Source of the DNA: Rachicladosporium sp. CCFEE 5018
Taxonomy: Eukaryota; Ascomycota; Dothideomycetes; Cladosporiales; Cladosporiaceae
DNA length: 64,000 bases
Reading direction: 5' to 3'
Assembly: GCA_002077045.2 (NCBI GenBank)
Contig: KZ111141.1
Span: forward strand, 2,129,275-2,193,274
Under the pieces are notes generated by a model that was given only the letters and a program-made list of their open reading frames with translations, was not told the origin of the DNA and ran no database searches. A program made the translations under genes and the position numbers. Shown here one piece after another: positions 31,175-41,074 of this stretch. Position 1 is the stretch's first letter, and the number at the start of each line of letters is the position of its first letter.

Positions 31175-33490
31175 ATGCCCTCGCGAGACGATCGCGACTC
31201 TCCCGCAAGACGACAACGAAGGCGACGGACCCACCAGCGAGTAGACAGCAATAGCGACTTACTCCCGGACCGCCGACGAGAACGACGGAGAGACGATGAC
31301 GCGACATCACCGATTCGCAACGAGCCGAGACGACAGCGACGGCGCGAGAGCAGCTCAAAGGTTACAGCGAGTGATAGTACGGGGCTGTCGTCCGGCCAGC
31401 TGGCGAAGCTAGACCAGCTGAACCGTAAGCTTGGAGATGATAACATATATGCGACGCGGACCAGACAGGACCATCGCGAGAGGCGGACAGATCATGAAGA
31501 CGCGGAGGGAAATGAGAGAGTAGCGAGGGAGGCGGACCGGGAACGAAGACGACAGGAGCACAAAGAGCGCAAGCGGAGACGGCAGCAGGAGGAGGCTGCG
31601 GCTGCGGCTGCGGTGGGTGGTGCTGGGATCGCGGCAGTCGAGTCAAAGCATCGGCGTGTGGAGGACTCTGGTGGGCAGCGACGGCGATCGGGCAGGATCG
31701 TGAGTGGGCAGACGCTAGAGAGAGGCAATGAGCGGTACTATAGCGACAAGGAGCCGTATCGAGATGATGTTCGCAGGCGAGACGGCGACGGCAGTAGCAA
31801 TGATTCTGACTTCGAGGAACGGGAGCGGAAGCGAAAGAAGAGGAAGAAGATCTTCATTGGTGTCGGTGCTGTGCTGCTACTCCTCGCAATCATCATCCCA
31901 GTGGCTGTGGTACTGAGCAGCAAAGGCTCGTCTGGCGGCACAAGTGGCGGCGCACCAGGAAGCAGTAATGCTACGAAGCCTACGAACGGCAATTTGGCAG
32001 GCGTGTCTCAGTCCGACATCCCTCAATCTGCACAAGGCGGCCTACTAGACCCGTTCGCCTGGTACGATACGAACGACTTCAACGTGACCTACACACCGGC
32101 TCAGATCGGCAGCCTCTCAATCATGGGCCTCAATGACACCTGGGACGACACCACACGGGCGAACGACAAAGTGCCCGCCCTCAAGGATACCTTCGTCTAC
32201 GGCACCATGCCAATTCGCGGCGTGAACATAGGCGGCTGGCTGTCACTCGAACCCTTCATCACGCCCTCGCTTTTCAGCGGCTACAGCACCCACGACAATG
32301 TTGTAGACGAATATACCCTAACCTCCAAGTTGGGCTCTTCGAAAGCGAAATCAGTCCTCGAACAGCACTACTCCTCCTTCGTCTCCGAGCAGACTTTCGC
32401 CGACATCCAAGCCGCAGGCTTCGACCACGTGCGCATCCCGTACTCATATTGGGCAATCAAGACATACGACGGCGATCCGTACGTCTCGCAGGTCGCTTGG
32501 CGCTACCTCCTCCGCGGCATAGAGTGGGCGCGCAAACACGGTCTCCGCGTCAATCTTGATCTGCACGGCGCACCAGGCAGTCAAAACGGCTGGAACCACT
32601 CCGGACGTCAAGGCCCGATCAATTGGCTGAACGGCACGGACGGTGAGTTGAACGGTCAGAGGACTATAGACATCCACACCCAGCTGGCGACCTTCTTCAC
32701 GCAGCCTCGCTACAAGAACATTATCACGATGTACGGCCTTGTCAACGAGCCGCGCATGACAGCCCTCCCTGCGCAAAAAGTACTAAGCTGGAGTCAGACC
32801 GCCATAACATCGCTCCGTCAAGCAAACTTCACAGGCATTATAATCTTCGGCGACGGCTTCATGGGGCTGGACAAGTGGCAAGGCCAGCTACAGAACAACC
32901 AGAACTTGCTACTCGATGTGCATCAATACGTGATCTTCAACGTCGACCAGCTAGTCCTCAACCACCACGATAAGATCAACTTCGCGTGTGGAGGCTGGAC
33001 GCAGCAGACCCTGCGCTCGCAGAACACCGCTACGGGGTTCGGACCAACGTTGTGTGGCGAGTGGAGTCAAGCGGACACAGACTGCGCCCCAAATTTGAAC
33101 AACGTCGGCGTCGGCTCCCGCTGGGAAGGCACACTGAACCTCGCCTCCTCGACCGGCGTCGGCGGCTCCAAGGACGGCTCCGTCCTCAGCCCTACGTGCC
33201 CCAGTCAGAACCGACAGCAATGCAGCTGTAATCAGGCAAACGCGGACCCGGGGAGCTGGAGCGCGGAGTACAAGCAGTGGTTGCTCATGTTCGGTGAGGC
33301 GCAGATGCACAGTTTCGAGCAGGGCTGGGGTTGGTTTTACTGGACTTGGCAGACCGAGAGCGCGGCGCAGTGGAGTTATAAATCCGGCATGGCGGCGGGC
33401 GTGCTGCCGAATTTGGCGTATGAGAGGGACTTTGATTGTAGTCAGAGTATACCCGACTTTGCATCGCTGGGGTTGTCAGAGGATTATTAG
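31175..33490 (+). CDS. exgD: Glucan exo-1,3-beta-glucosidase D, GH5, type II membrane
   Basis: Intron-less 771-residue cell-wall enzyme of the ExgD type, releasing glucose from beta-1,3-glucan. The first 225 residues are a very basic cytosolic region (Arg/Lys/Glu repeats). One membrane helix follows at about 226-249 ('IFIGVGAVLLLLAIIIPVAV'), then a Ser/Gly linker. The GH5 domain begins at 'RGVNIGGWLSLEPFI' (about 345). The proton donor Glu is in 'YGLVNEPRM' and the nucleophile Glu in 'LCGEWSQADTDC'; 'DLHGAPGSQNGWNHSG' is the family's substrate loop. The type II layout with lumenal catalytic domain is that of Aspergillus ExgD. Confidence 0.94.
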   Translation: MPSRDDRDSPARRQRRRRTHQRVDSNSDLLPDRRRERRRDDDATSPIRNEPRRQRRRESSSKVTASDSTGLSSGQLAKLDQLNRKLGDDNIYATRTRQDHRERRTDHEDAEGNERVAREADRERRRQEHKERKRRRQQEEAAAAAAVGGAGIAAVESKHRRVEDSGGQRRRSGRIVSGQTLERGNERYYSDKEPYRDDVRRRDGDGSSNDSDFEERERKRKKRKKIFIGVGAVLLLLAIIIPVAVVLSSKGSSGGTSGGAPGSSNATKPTNGNLAGVSQSDIPQSAQGGLLDPFAWYDTNDFNVTYTPAQIGSLSIMGLNDTWDDTTRANDKVPALKDTFVYGTMPIRGVNIGGWLSLEPFITPSLFSGYSTHDNVVDEYTLTSKLGSSKAKSVLEQHYSSFVSEQTFADIQAAGFDHVRIPYSYWAIKTYDGDPYVSQVAWRYLLRGIEWARKHGLRVNLDLHGAPGSQNGWNHSGRQGPINWLNGTDGELNGQRTIDIHTQLATFFTQPRYKNIITMYGLVNEPRMTALPAQKVLSWSQTAITSLRQANFTGIIIFGDGFMGLDKWQGQLQNNQNLLLDVHQYVIFNVDQLVLNHHDKINFACGGWTQQTLRSQNTATGFGPTLCGEWSQADTDCAPNLNNVGVGSRWEGTLNLASSTGVGGSKDGSVLSPTCPSQNRQQCSCNQANADPGSWSAEYKQWLLMFGEAQMHSFEQGWGWFYWTWQTESAAQWSYKSGMAAGVLPNLAYERDFDCSQSIPDFASLGLSEDY

Positions 33491-33575
33491 ACTTTGTATA
33501 AAGCGACGTTAATGACATTACCGCACATTCCCCTCCCTTCCAGCAAGGCGCATCTCATCCTCCATGCTCAGCCAA

Positions 33576-35663
33576 TCATCCACTCCTAAACACCCCCAAC
33601 CCCAGTGCATTCAAATACCCAAACCGCGTCAACCCCGTCGGATCCCACGCCCCACTTCCCTCCCCTCCCCTCTCGCCCCGCCCCAACTTCTCCCGTTTCC
33701 CCACCACAAGGCCCCTAACCGCGCCATCCCACCCCTCACTCCTCACCTTGCCCGCCAGCCCCCGTCCCTCCCCGAGCGCCTCTTCCAGACTCCTCAGCCC
33801 CTCTCCAGCCTCAGCACGCGTAGTTTCCACATCCGCCAGCTCGCACAGCGTCATAGCCGCTAGTGCGCCGAAGTGGTGGTTCAATGGCGTTACCGGCGTG
33901 AGCTTGGAATTCAGCACTGTGGCAACTTTCACAGCGTGGCCGATCAATTCGGGGGGTGAGGTTGAGGGCGAGAGGCGTTTGATGAGGAGGTGCACGTGGT
34001 GGTAACTCAGGTGGACGAGGTTCAGGGAGCCCCAGACTGATTCGACGGACTCGCGGAAACGGTCGATTTCGCCGCTGAGGGTGAGCCCGAGGAGGGCTGA
34101 GGCGGGGTTCGAGGGCGCCATGACGTCTGTACTTGGTGTTTTGGTCGTGGTGAGGATAGAGGCAAGGTGGCCTATGATGAAGGAGAGACGGGCGAGGTGA
34201 TAGGTTGATTCGCCGAGCAAGATCTGGTCTTCGGGCAGCAGCACGACGGAGTTCTCGGGGAGCTTGAGCAAGTCTGCGGTCGAGGAAGCGTGCCACCGAT
34301 CCAGTATGAACAAGATCCACCATGCGCGACGAGCGAGGCGCTCACTGCTGTCGCGATCGCCGGTCATGGGGTTCGAAGCGGAAATGGCGTTGACCTGGAT
34401 CTGCCCTGCGACTCCTGCTGCTCTGCCAAGCCACTCTGCGCGCGAAGGACCGGCTTGTCCACGGATGGTGGCCGGGCCGTGGTTATCGCTCTCCATAGCC
34501 ATGATGAGGAGAGTCTGGAGGTAGACGAGATTCGTCTCCGCATTATGCGTGGCGGTTGCGTCGAAAGGGTACTGGGCCAGGAGCTCAGCGGCGCGTTTGA
34601 TCGACTGGGCGTAGGAAGAGCTTGGAATTAGGGTCGTGGTGGGGAAGGTACGGACCTGGCAGTCTAAGGCTGTGAGGAAGGCTTCTCGTAGTGAGGCCGG
34701 GCAAGCTGTGAGGAGGTGGCGGAGGCGCATGTTGTTCGATGGCAGCAGAGGGAAGGTCTGGTGGATGAGGCGATGGTACTCCGCAAGCACTTCTTCGTCC
34801 CAATCGAAAGTCGGACTCGTAACCTCCCCTTCGTACCCAGCGGTGGCCACCTCCTGCCTCTGCTCCTGCGGTCCAGGCCGCCAGAACGGCTGCATCCCAC
34901 CCTGCTGTTGCTGCGCCATACTTGCCATCGGCGCCTGCCTCAATCCCACACCGTCGTACTCCCTCTCATCTCCACCCTCAACCATGCCCCAGCCCCTCTT
35001 CTCGCCTCTTCCCTCCATATCACCGACTTCCATCTCCAATTCTCTCCTCATCCTCTCGATCTCGCCCATCCCGCTGCCTCCACCAGCTCCGCCTGGCTCC
35101 TGCACAACACCTTCCAGTCTCATAAGTCTCTCGGCCAATTCCTTGATATACCCTTTGCTAGGCCCTCTCTTCATCGGCGCGCGACTAAACTCACACACCA
35201 CCCTAGCCCTCACGCAGTTCGAGCAAGACGTCGCAGCAGACTCATCAGGCGCATCGCACCTGATCTTCTTGCGACGACAGGAATCGCAGGCACGTGAGAC
35301 CTTCGTCCTCGGCACCTTCGGACTCGGCTCCGCCGAATTGTTCGCAGGCTGCTGAGCAGGCGATTGGAAAGGCAATTGCGGCGCTCCCATAGCCGGAGGA
35401 TACGGCTGAGGCTGGCTTGGATGCGCGTGAGCGTTCGGCGGTGCGTAAGGCGAGACGGTCATGTGAGCTGGAGCGGGCTGCTCGTAGTACTGGCGCTGCT
35501 CTTGCTGCAGCGCGCGTTGCGCGTGTTCGCTCGCATTGGCTTCGACATTTGATTGCTGCGTCTCGCCGTTCTCGGGGTAGAAGGGAAGGCGCGTTGCTTG
35601 AGTGGGTGAAGGGTAGGATTGAGGTGCCGACGCGTCTTGGGCGCTTGCAGCGGGGTCGGCCAT
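33576..35663 (-). CDS. Zn2Cys6 transcription factor, Rgt1-like
   Basis: Intron-less 695-residue nuclear regulator. The first 120 residues are Gln/Pro/Ala-rich. The binuclear zinc cluster reads 'SRACDSCRRKKIRC' then 'SCSNCVRARVVC', spacing Cys-x2-Cys-x6-Cys, Cys-x2-Cys-x6-Cys, and is followed by 'KRGPSKGYIKELAERL' as linker and dimerisation helix. That Lys-Arg-Gly-Pro-Ser-Lys-Gly-Tyr linker is characteristic of the Rgt1 group of glucose-responsive regulators. A fungal-specific middle region covers about 270-560 ('WDEEVLAEYHRLIHQTFPLL'). Control of sugar transport is family inference only; it is not adjacent to a sugar transporter here. It is convergent with ExgD, 85 bp apart. Confidence 0.88.
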   Translation of the reverse strand: MADPAASAQDASAPQSYPSPTQATRLPFYPENGETQQSNVEANASEHAQRALQQEQRQYYEQPAPAHMTVSPYAPPNAHAHPSQPQPYPPAMGAPQLPFQSPAQQPANNSAEPSPKVPRTKVSRACDSCRRKKIRCDAPDESAATSCSNCVRARVVCEFSRAPMKRGPSKGYIKELAERLMRLEGVVQEPGGAGGGSGMGEIERMRRELEMEVGDMEGRGEKRGWGMVEGGDEREYDGVGLRQAPMASMAQQQQGGMQPFWRPGPQEQRQEVATAGYEGEVTSPTFDWDEEVLAEYHRLIHQTFPLLPSNNMRLRHLLTACPASLREAFLTALDCQVRTFPTTTLIPSSSYAQSIKRAAELLAQYPFDATATHNAETNLVYLQTLLIMAMESDNHGPATIRGQAGPSRAEWLGRAAGVAGQIQVNAISASNPMTGDRDSSERLARRAWWILFILDRWHASSTADLLKLPENSVVLLPEDQILLGESTYHLARLSFIIGHLASILTTTKTPSTDVMAPSNPASALLGLTLSGEIDRFRESVESVWGSLNLVHLSYHHVHLLIKRLSPSTSPPELIGHAVKVATVLNSKLTPVTPLNHHFGALAAMTLCELADVETTRAEAGEGLRSLEEALGEGRGLAGKVRSEGWDGAVRGLVVGKREKLGRGERGGEGSGAWDPTGLTRFGYLNALGLGVFRSG

Positions 35664-36112
35664 GGTGTTTGCAGTGGTTCGTGACGGTATAGGAGGTCAG
35701 TATATACAGCTACAGTACAATATACTGTCGACACGTGAGGCGTAGGGCAACGAAAGGTGTGAATGAAAGTATGGTGGTGGAGGTGGGAGTTGAAGTCAGC
35801 GTTGTACCTACCGTGAGGTCACATTGAGGGACCCCATCCTTAGCGCGACGCCGGAGAGCGCGGCGTCAGTGGGGGGCGCTACACCCCACCTCACTACAAC
35901 AAGGGGGGGAAGACATGGCAATGGGGATGGATGGACTGAGGAGAATCTATATACTCACAGAGACTGAAGTCAACCTCACCGGCGCGGAAAAACCCATCGG
36001 CTCGGGCAATGGTCACGGAAGACGGATCAGAGCCATGACCATTTCGATACATCTCATCTGTTCGGTCGCTCACTGGCGATCCATCTCCATCGAGCTTTAC
36101 TCCTGAAAGGTG
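35664..36112. other. Intergenic region with two hairpins
   Basis: About 0.45 kb upstream of the Zn2Cys6 gene and downstream of ABD1. It contains the paired inverted repeats listed at 35847-35889; otherwise nothing recognised. Confidence 0.5.
35847..35889. repeat. Two adjacent short inverted repeats
   Basis: First hairpin: arms GACGCCG (35847-35853) and CGGCGTC (35861-35867), seven-base loop. Second: arms GTGGGG (35869-35874) and CCCCAC (35884-35889), nine-base loop. Both arms match perfectly. They lie about 190 bp upstream of the Zn2Cys6 gene's start codon. Confidence 0.6.
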
Positions 36113-37750
36113 CTAAGTCTTATAGAAGCAGAACGCACAATAAAACCCCGCCGCCTCCCACTCCTCCTCACCCACCAGACTCTTGCCATCCCTCCCCTTC
36201 ACGCCCATCCGTTCCGCCAACTTCCCCAGTTCCCCATCGCCTCCGCTCTCGTCATCGTACACCTCGCGGAAGTTCTTTCGATAAAGCAGCTCGAGACCGT
36301 AGTCCTCTGCCAGCGCGCGGAAAGCTTCGAAAGGCACCACGAACTCGGGCGCATCGACAGCTTCGGCGAGGTGATAGTGGTATTTCCAGCCATACGGGGG
36401 GCGGAAGATGCCGTCGTGAGGGATTGGGAGATTGTGAGATTGAGTGGAGGGGAGGCGAACGGTGTAGAGCGTGTTGCCCCAGGTCAAATCGGGGAGTGGC
36501 GTGGCTGCTGCTGTGGGACGCGTCGGATTGGCGAGCTTCGGACTCGTTGATGAAGGCGTCCCGGTGTCGTGTGCTTCTGCTTCTGTAGTACCATTCGTAG
36601 GTAAGGGTTCGCTAGGTTTCTCGGGGTCCCAGTCGTCGTCTTCGTCATCACCATTAGCACCGCCGTTCGATTCTACTGGGGCCGCCAGCACAGGCTCGGC
36701 CGGCTTCTTAGGGTCCCAGTCATCTTTGTCTTCCTCGTCAGGCTTGCCATTAACATCGACAGGCGTACCCTCGATTTTCCCGTTAGGTGTCTTGACCTTC
36801 ACCCCTCTATGCTTCGCCGTCAACTCAACGACCTTCCCAGCAATGACGTGCGAGTCGGGCATCACTCCAATAAACCTACCACCCTTCTTCAATGTTCCCG
36901 AAACATTTGCCAGCATCCCCTTAGCCAATACCTCTGTTTCATAGCTGTAATGCAACGCAAACATCATGCTGACCACATCGAAACCTCCCCTGACTGGTCT
37001 ACCCTGTATGATCCCTCCCCCAGGCCCAGCAGCGGGATTGAACCCGACCTGCCTCACAATCGGAATGCCCTCCAAGCTCCTGCCAAACGTATCCTGCACG
37101 TAGAACTCCGCTCTCATCGCGGGTCCCCTCCGATTCCTCCCACCTCTTCGCATATTCTCCGCATATCTCGACCGCGCCTGCTCGATAGACACGTCCGCTA
37201 TGTCGCACCCGACGTACAGTCCAGGCACTTGCGGTGCTTTCTCCCACTTGCCCAGATCCCCGCCCTTACCACAAGCCATATCTAGCACCGCTAGATGCTC
37301 GACGGGGACGTCCGGGCGGGAGAACTTCTGGATCAGCGTCGACTTGATCCAGTTATTCAGACTCCGCAAGCCCTTTATTTGACTCTCAGTGCTACGCCAT
37401 TCTCTCCCTCGCTCAGGGACGGAGTTATAGAACGTCGCTACTGCCTCTGCACCAGTGCGCTCTTTGCGAGCGAGCTCGTCAGCACGCTCTCGCTCCTGGC
37501 GTTCGCTGTCTTGGCGTTCGAGATCTTCCTTGGGAACTGTAGCGCGGGCTGCTGGACGCTTGAGCTTGCGGGGTGGGGATCGGTCGCCGTCTCCATCGGG
37601 TTGACTAGGGCGGGTCTCACGCGGTGGGGAGCGGCGAGAGAAGGTATTGTTTTGGCGCTTGGTAGCTGCTGCGCGCATGCCTGGGGTCTCGCGCTTTCGT
37701 TTGCGGTTGTCTGCTGTTGCTGTCGAGTCGGGGGTAGCGGAGTCGGCCAT
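36113..37750 (-). CDS. ABD1: mRNA cap guanine-N7 methyltransferase
   Basis: Nuclear enzyme that methylates the mRNA 5' cap guanosine. Intron-less, 545 residues. A basic disordered N-terminus (1-105) precedes the methyltransferase domain. The family entry motif 'LRSLNNWIKSTLIQKF' (about 128-143) is followed by the AdoMet loop 'LDMACGKGGDLGKW' (156-169), 'GCDIADVSIEQARSRY' (181-196), the cap-site strand 'FDVVSMMFALHYSYE' (257-271) and 'LKKGGRFIGVMPDS' (287-300). A low-complexity acidic insert of about 90 residues (332-420) with two copies of an Asp-Trp-Asp-Pro-x-Lys-Pro repeat splits the domain before 'WGNTLYTVRL'. The end 'YCAFCFYKT' is typical. It is divergent from RPN7. Confidence 0.96.
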   Translation of the reverse strand: MADSATPDSTATADNRKRKRETPGMRAAATKRQNNTFSRRSPPRETRPSQPDGDGDRSPPRKLKRPAARATVPKEDLERQDSERQERERADELARKERTGAEAVATFYNSVPERGREWRSTESQIKGLRSLNNWIKSTLIQKFSRPDVPVEHLAVLDMACGKGGDLGKWEKAPQVPGLYVGCDIADVSIEQARSRYAENMRRGGRNRRGPAMRAEFYVQDTFGRSLEGIPIVRQVGFNPAAGPGGGIIQGRPVRGGFDVVSMMFALHYSYETEVLAKGMLANVSGTLKKGGRFIGVMPDSHVIAGKVVELTAKHRGVKVKTPNGKIEGTPVDVNGKPDEEDKDDWDPKKPAEPVLAAPVESNGGANGDDEDDDWDPEKPSEPLPTNGTTEAEAHDTGTPSSTSPKLANPTRPTAAATPLPDLTWGNTLYTVRLPSTQSHNLPIPHDGIFRPPYGWKYHYHLAEAVDAPEFVVPFEAFRALAEDYGLELLYRKNFREVYDDESGGDGELGKLAERMGVKGRDGKSLVGEEEWEAAGFYCAFCFYKT

Positions 37751-38107
37751 GATGTGTCGGTACGGGTGATGGCGAGAGTGGCAGGAGGAGTCGCTGCTAA
37801 GGAGAGGTCATAGAAGAGTCAGTCAGAGAAGTCTGGTCATGTGATAGTATCAGTCTTGTGTTCATGCGTGAAACATGGCGAAGTGAAGGTCGTCCGGTGT
37901 TGGCATCAGAGGAGCCCATGCTCCACGAGTCAAGCCTCCGCACTGTGCGGCTGAACACGAGTCTGCTAGCGTCGGATCTAGCCAGAAGCTTAGCAGCTCA
38001 GGCAAGTAGCGAAACGCGGCTCTGGACTTGTACGTTGCGCCCGCATCTACAGGTCATATCACGAAGCTCGCCGTCACCACACCCAACAACAGTTCTCCAT
38101 CGTCACC
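37751..38107. other. Divergent promoter region ABD1/RPN7
   Basis: 357 bp shared between two divergent housekeeping genes. No named motif was identified with confidence. Confidence 0.5.
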
Positions 38108-39694
38108 ATGGGTGAGCCACAGTATCTCCGCTACCCTCTTCTCCCCCTCGCACAGTCAGTCTTTACCCTCGCCTCGCCTTACACAGACAAAGCCGCCAAA
38201 CACCAATCCCTGGAAACACTGCAAAATGCCATCCGTGAGAACAAGATGGCGCCGCTGTACCACTACCTCTCACATCCACAGACGGGAAAGCTGAATGCAA
38301 GCGGCGAAGGCGGGTCATCACAGTCACCAGTGAGCAGTAAAGCAAGCACAGCAGGCAAGGGCCAGTCGCCATTCCAATTACTACGGAGAACAAGCAGCAT
38401 CAACGCCCCATCGATACTGGGCGTGCTTGGTGGCAAGACCGACTCAAGTGTGGGGCTGCCGTGGGACGAGGCGCTCTACAAAGAGCTGGAGGAGGAGAAC
38501 GAGAAGGAGCTTGCGGCGATCCGGAAGGAGGAAGATGAGGCAGTGCAGAAGTCAGGCGAGACTGAGATCGCCAGTGTGCAGGGAAAACGCGCAGAGTACT
38601 ATGCCAAGATTGGCGACAAGGAGAAGTCATTGGCAGAGTTCGAGAAGCTGCTCGAGAAGACACACATCCTCGGCACCCGCATCGACATCGTGCTTGCCAT
38701 CATCCGTATAGGTCTCTTCTTCGACGACAAGGTGCTTGTCAAGAAGTCGATAGACCGCGCTCAGCAGCTAGTGGAGTCTGGAGGTGATTGGGATCGCCGC
38801 AACAGATTGAAGTCATACACTGGACTGCACCTCCTCACAATCCGCGCACACAACCTCGCCGCAGTACCCCTCCTCGACTCGCTTTCAACATTCACATCCA
38901 CCGAGCTTTGCCCGTACAGCTCCATCGTCGTCTACGCGACACTGGCCGGCGCCGTTGCATTGCCCCGACGAGACTTCAAGACGAAAGTTGTCGACGCACC
39001 CGAGATCCGCGCAGTCTTCGGGTCCGCTTCGACAGAGGATCGTCTTGCTGCGCTGTCAGGCTCTGTGTCAGCAGGTCCGGGAGCAGAATCTGGCGTAGAC
39101 ACTCCTCCCGTATCCAAGCCCGGTGCTGCGGTGAACCTCACAACACTCGGGACCGCCTCATCCTCCTCAGCGCCCGCGGTATCTGAGGAGCCCGAAATCG
39201 ACTTCACACCACTCGCGACCCTCATCTCCTCACTCTACGCTGGCAACTACGCATCATTCTTCAAAGCCCTCGCTACTGTCGAATCCGACTTCCTCTCACG
39301 CGACCGATACCTATACGAGCACAAAGCCTGGTATGTGCGGGAGATGAGACTGAAGGCGTACTCACAGTTGCTGCAGAGCTACCGCGTAGTGGGTCTGGAG
39401 AGCATGGCTCAGAGCTTCGGTGTGAGCGTGGAGTGGCTGGACCGGGATCTCGCGCCGTTCATTGCTGGACGGAGACTGAACTGCGTCATCGATCGTGTCA
39501 AGGGCATCATCGAGACACAACGGGGTGGAGGGAAGGATGGGCAGTGAGTGATCGCAACGATGACTTGCGCATGGACTGAGATGCTGACTTTGACTCGCAG
39601 GTACAACGATGTCGTGAAGCAGGGCGATCAATTGATCACGAAGCTGCAGAAGTACGGGCAGGTCGTGAGACTGAGGGGCAGTGAGAGGAGCTGA
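38108..39694 (+). CDS. RPN7: 26S proteasome regulatory subunit RPN7
   Basis: Lid subunit of the 26S proteasome (PSMD6). Exons 38108-39543 and 39601-39694, joined within a Gln codon over a 57-nt intron (GTGAGT to CAG); 509 residues. The N-terminal Rpn7 domain is clear in 'LYKELEEENEKELAAIRKEE', 'AEYYAKIGDKEKSLAEFEKL' and 'THILGTRIDIVLAIIRIGLF'. The C-terminal PCI domain ('YSQLLQSYRVVGLESMAQSF') ends with the helix supplied by exon 2 ('YNDVVKQGDQLITKLQKY'), where lid subunits bundle. Yeast and human members are about 390-430 residues; the extra length comes from two low-complexity inserts at about 63-115 and 310-360. Confidence 0.95.
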
Positions 39695-40053
39695 GCGTCT
39701 GCCTGGGCACATTGCGGCAAAAGTGGCACCTCTACGAATGTAGCCACCCGGCCGGCCTCGAACACGAACCTCGTAACGACATATGCATCGAATGATCATT
39801 GAAAGGCATGCTCCCTGCATAGACGGCAGCTTGCGCTCCTTGCACAGCCTGCCTATCGACAAGCTCGCGGACGCCGCTCACGGCGGACAGACCAAACCAA
39901 AGCAAGGATACAATGTACGATACCGAGTATCAGCATAGCACCCATACAGCGATTGCATGCAACTCTTGAGCAAGCGCAGACCGCTTCATTGACGCACAGC
40001 TGAGCTCACAACCTTTGCCGTCCCTTCCCAGCTCCCCCTCCACCTCATACTCG
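39695..40053. other. Convergent intergenic region
   Basis: About 0.36 kb between convergent RPN7 and GFA genes; 3' flanks only, no coding frame supported. Confidence 0.5.
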
Positions 40054-40617
40054 CTACTCATACTGCGGCTCTAGCAACTTCTCCCCATCAAAGTAAGTAT
40101 AATCCGCATTCTTCAAGTCGATCCCTTTGATCATCCTAGCCTAGCATCTCTACTGTCAGCACACTCTCCCTTTACCACACCCCTACACATCCCTCGGCGA
40201 CCGAGTCGCCAAGAGCACTTACGTTTATGCCCCACTCGCCCCTCTGATGCACATCCACGCTCTGCCGGAAGTCTATCAACATCGACGACCCGCACTTCGG
40301 ACAGAACTTGTGCACGCGGGTCTTCGTTGCGAACGCATAACTCGCCAACTTGCTTTCGCAGTCGCCTTCGAAGTGGACGTACTCGTCGAGGGGGTAGACG
40401 AGAAGGTAGCCTGCGAAGTGAGTAAATGAGGGCAGAGGATATGGGCAGGGCATGGAATGAGTCGAAGCGAGGTTTGGCACGGACCGTTCTTGAGGCAGTA
40501 GGAGCAAGTGCAGTCGTTAATCGTTTCGGTGCCCACTGGGGCGAGGGCATCGGGGAGGGTGAGCGTGAGGGTGATGAGGTGGCAGTGGCAGGTTGCTGTG
40601 TAAGTTTTGGGGGCCAT
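40054..40617 (-). CDS. GFA (glutathione-dependent formaldehyde-activating) domain protein
   Basis: Small zinc protein of the GFA/CENP-V family. Exons 40617-40485, 40410-40223 and 40140-40054 give 135 residues, closing in frame at a TAG. Zinc ligands appear in order: 'TATCHCHLI', 'CTCSYCLKNG' (ending at intron 1), and 'FCPKCGSSMLID' in exon 2. The last exon gives 'ARMIKGIDLKNADYTYFDG', the usual ending of fungal members. First donor is GTCCGT, unusual but in the position that rebuilds 'KNGYLLVYPLDEYVHFEG'. Fungal members are mostly uncharacterised; formaldehyde activity should not be assumed. Confidence 0.9.
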
Positions 40618-41074
40618 GGCTTTGATTCATACAACGAAGCGAAGACTTCGATCGAGTGTACGACAGTCAGGCGGTCTCTGTACCCAATGTGTTATCTGTA
40701 ATCTACAAGGGTCTTGCTGCTCGCTCCATGCGTGCTTTGTAATCCTCTCGAGGATTGAGCTCTTGGCCTACACTCCATTGCATCAACGTTGCTCCCGAAT
40801 CTCCGCAACTCAACTGTGAATCAGCTTGTCAAGCGGCAGTGCTACGATGAGTCCCACGCACGAAACATACTCTCGCGATGCACTCTCAAAGGAGGCCTAG
40901 TGGCTGTAGCGTTTTGTCATCGCTGGATACGCAATGCTGGGCCGGAGATCGCCCACTCGGAACCCCAGCGTTGAGGTGGATATGAGAGCATCTATAAGAT
41001 CCGAGTAAACCTCTATGAAAGATCTTATACTTACTCTCACCCCGATTTCACCAACTCGACGCCTCGTATCGAAC
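40618..41074. other. Divergent intergenic region
   Basis: About 0.46 kb between divergent GFA and SDR genes; presumed promoters, no motif identified. Confidence 0.5.

Noticed and set aside
30752..31234. 160-codon minus frame overlapping the ExgD start
   Set aside because: Overlaps the opposite-strand ExgD start codon and shows no protein-like features.
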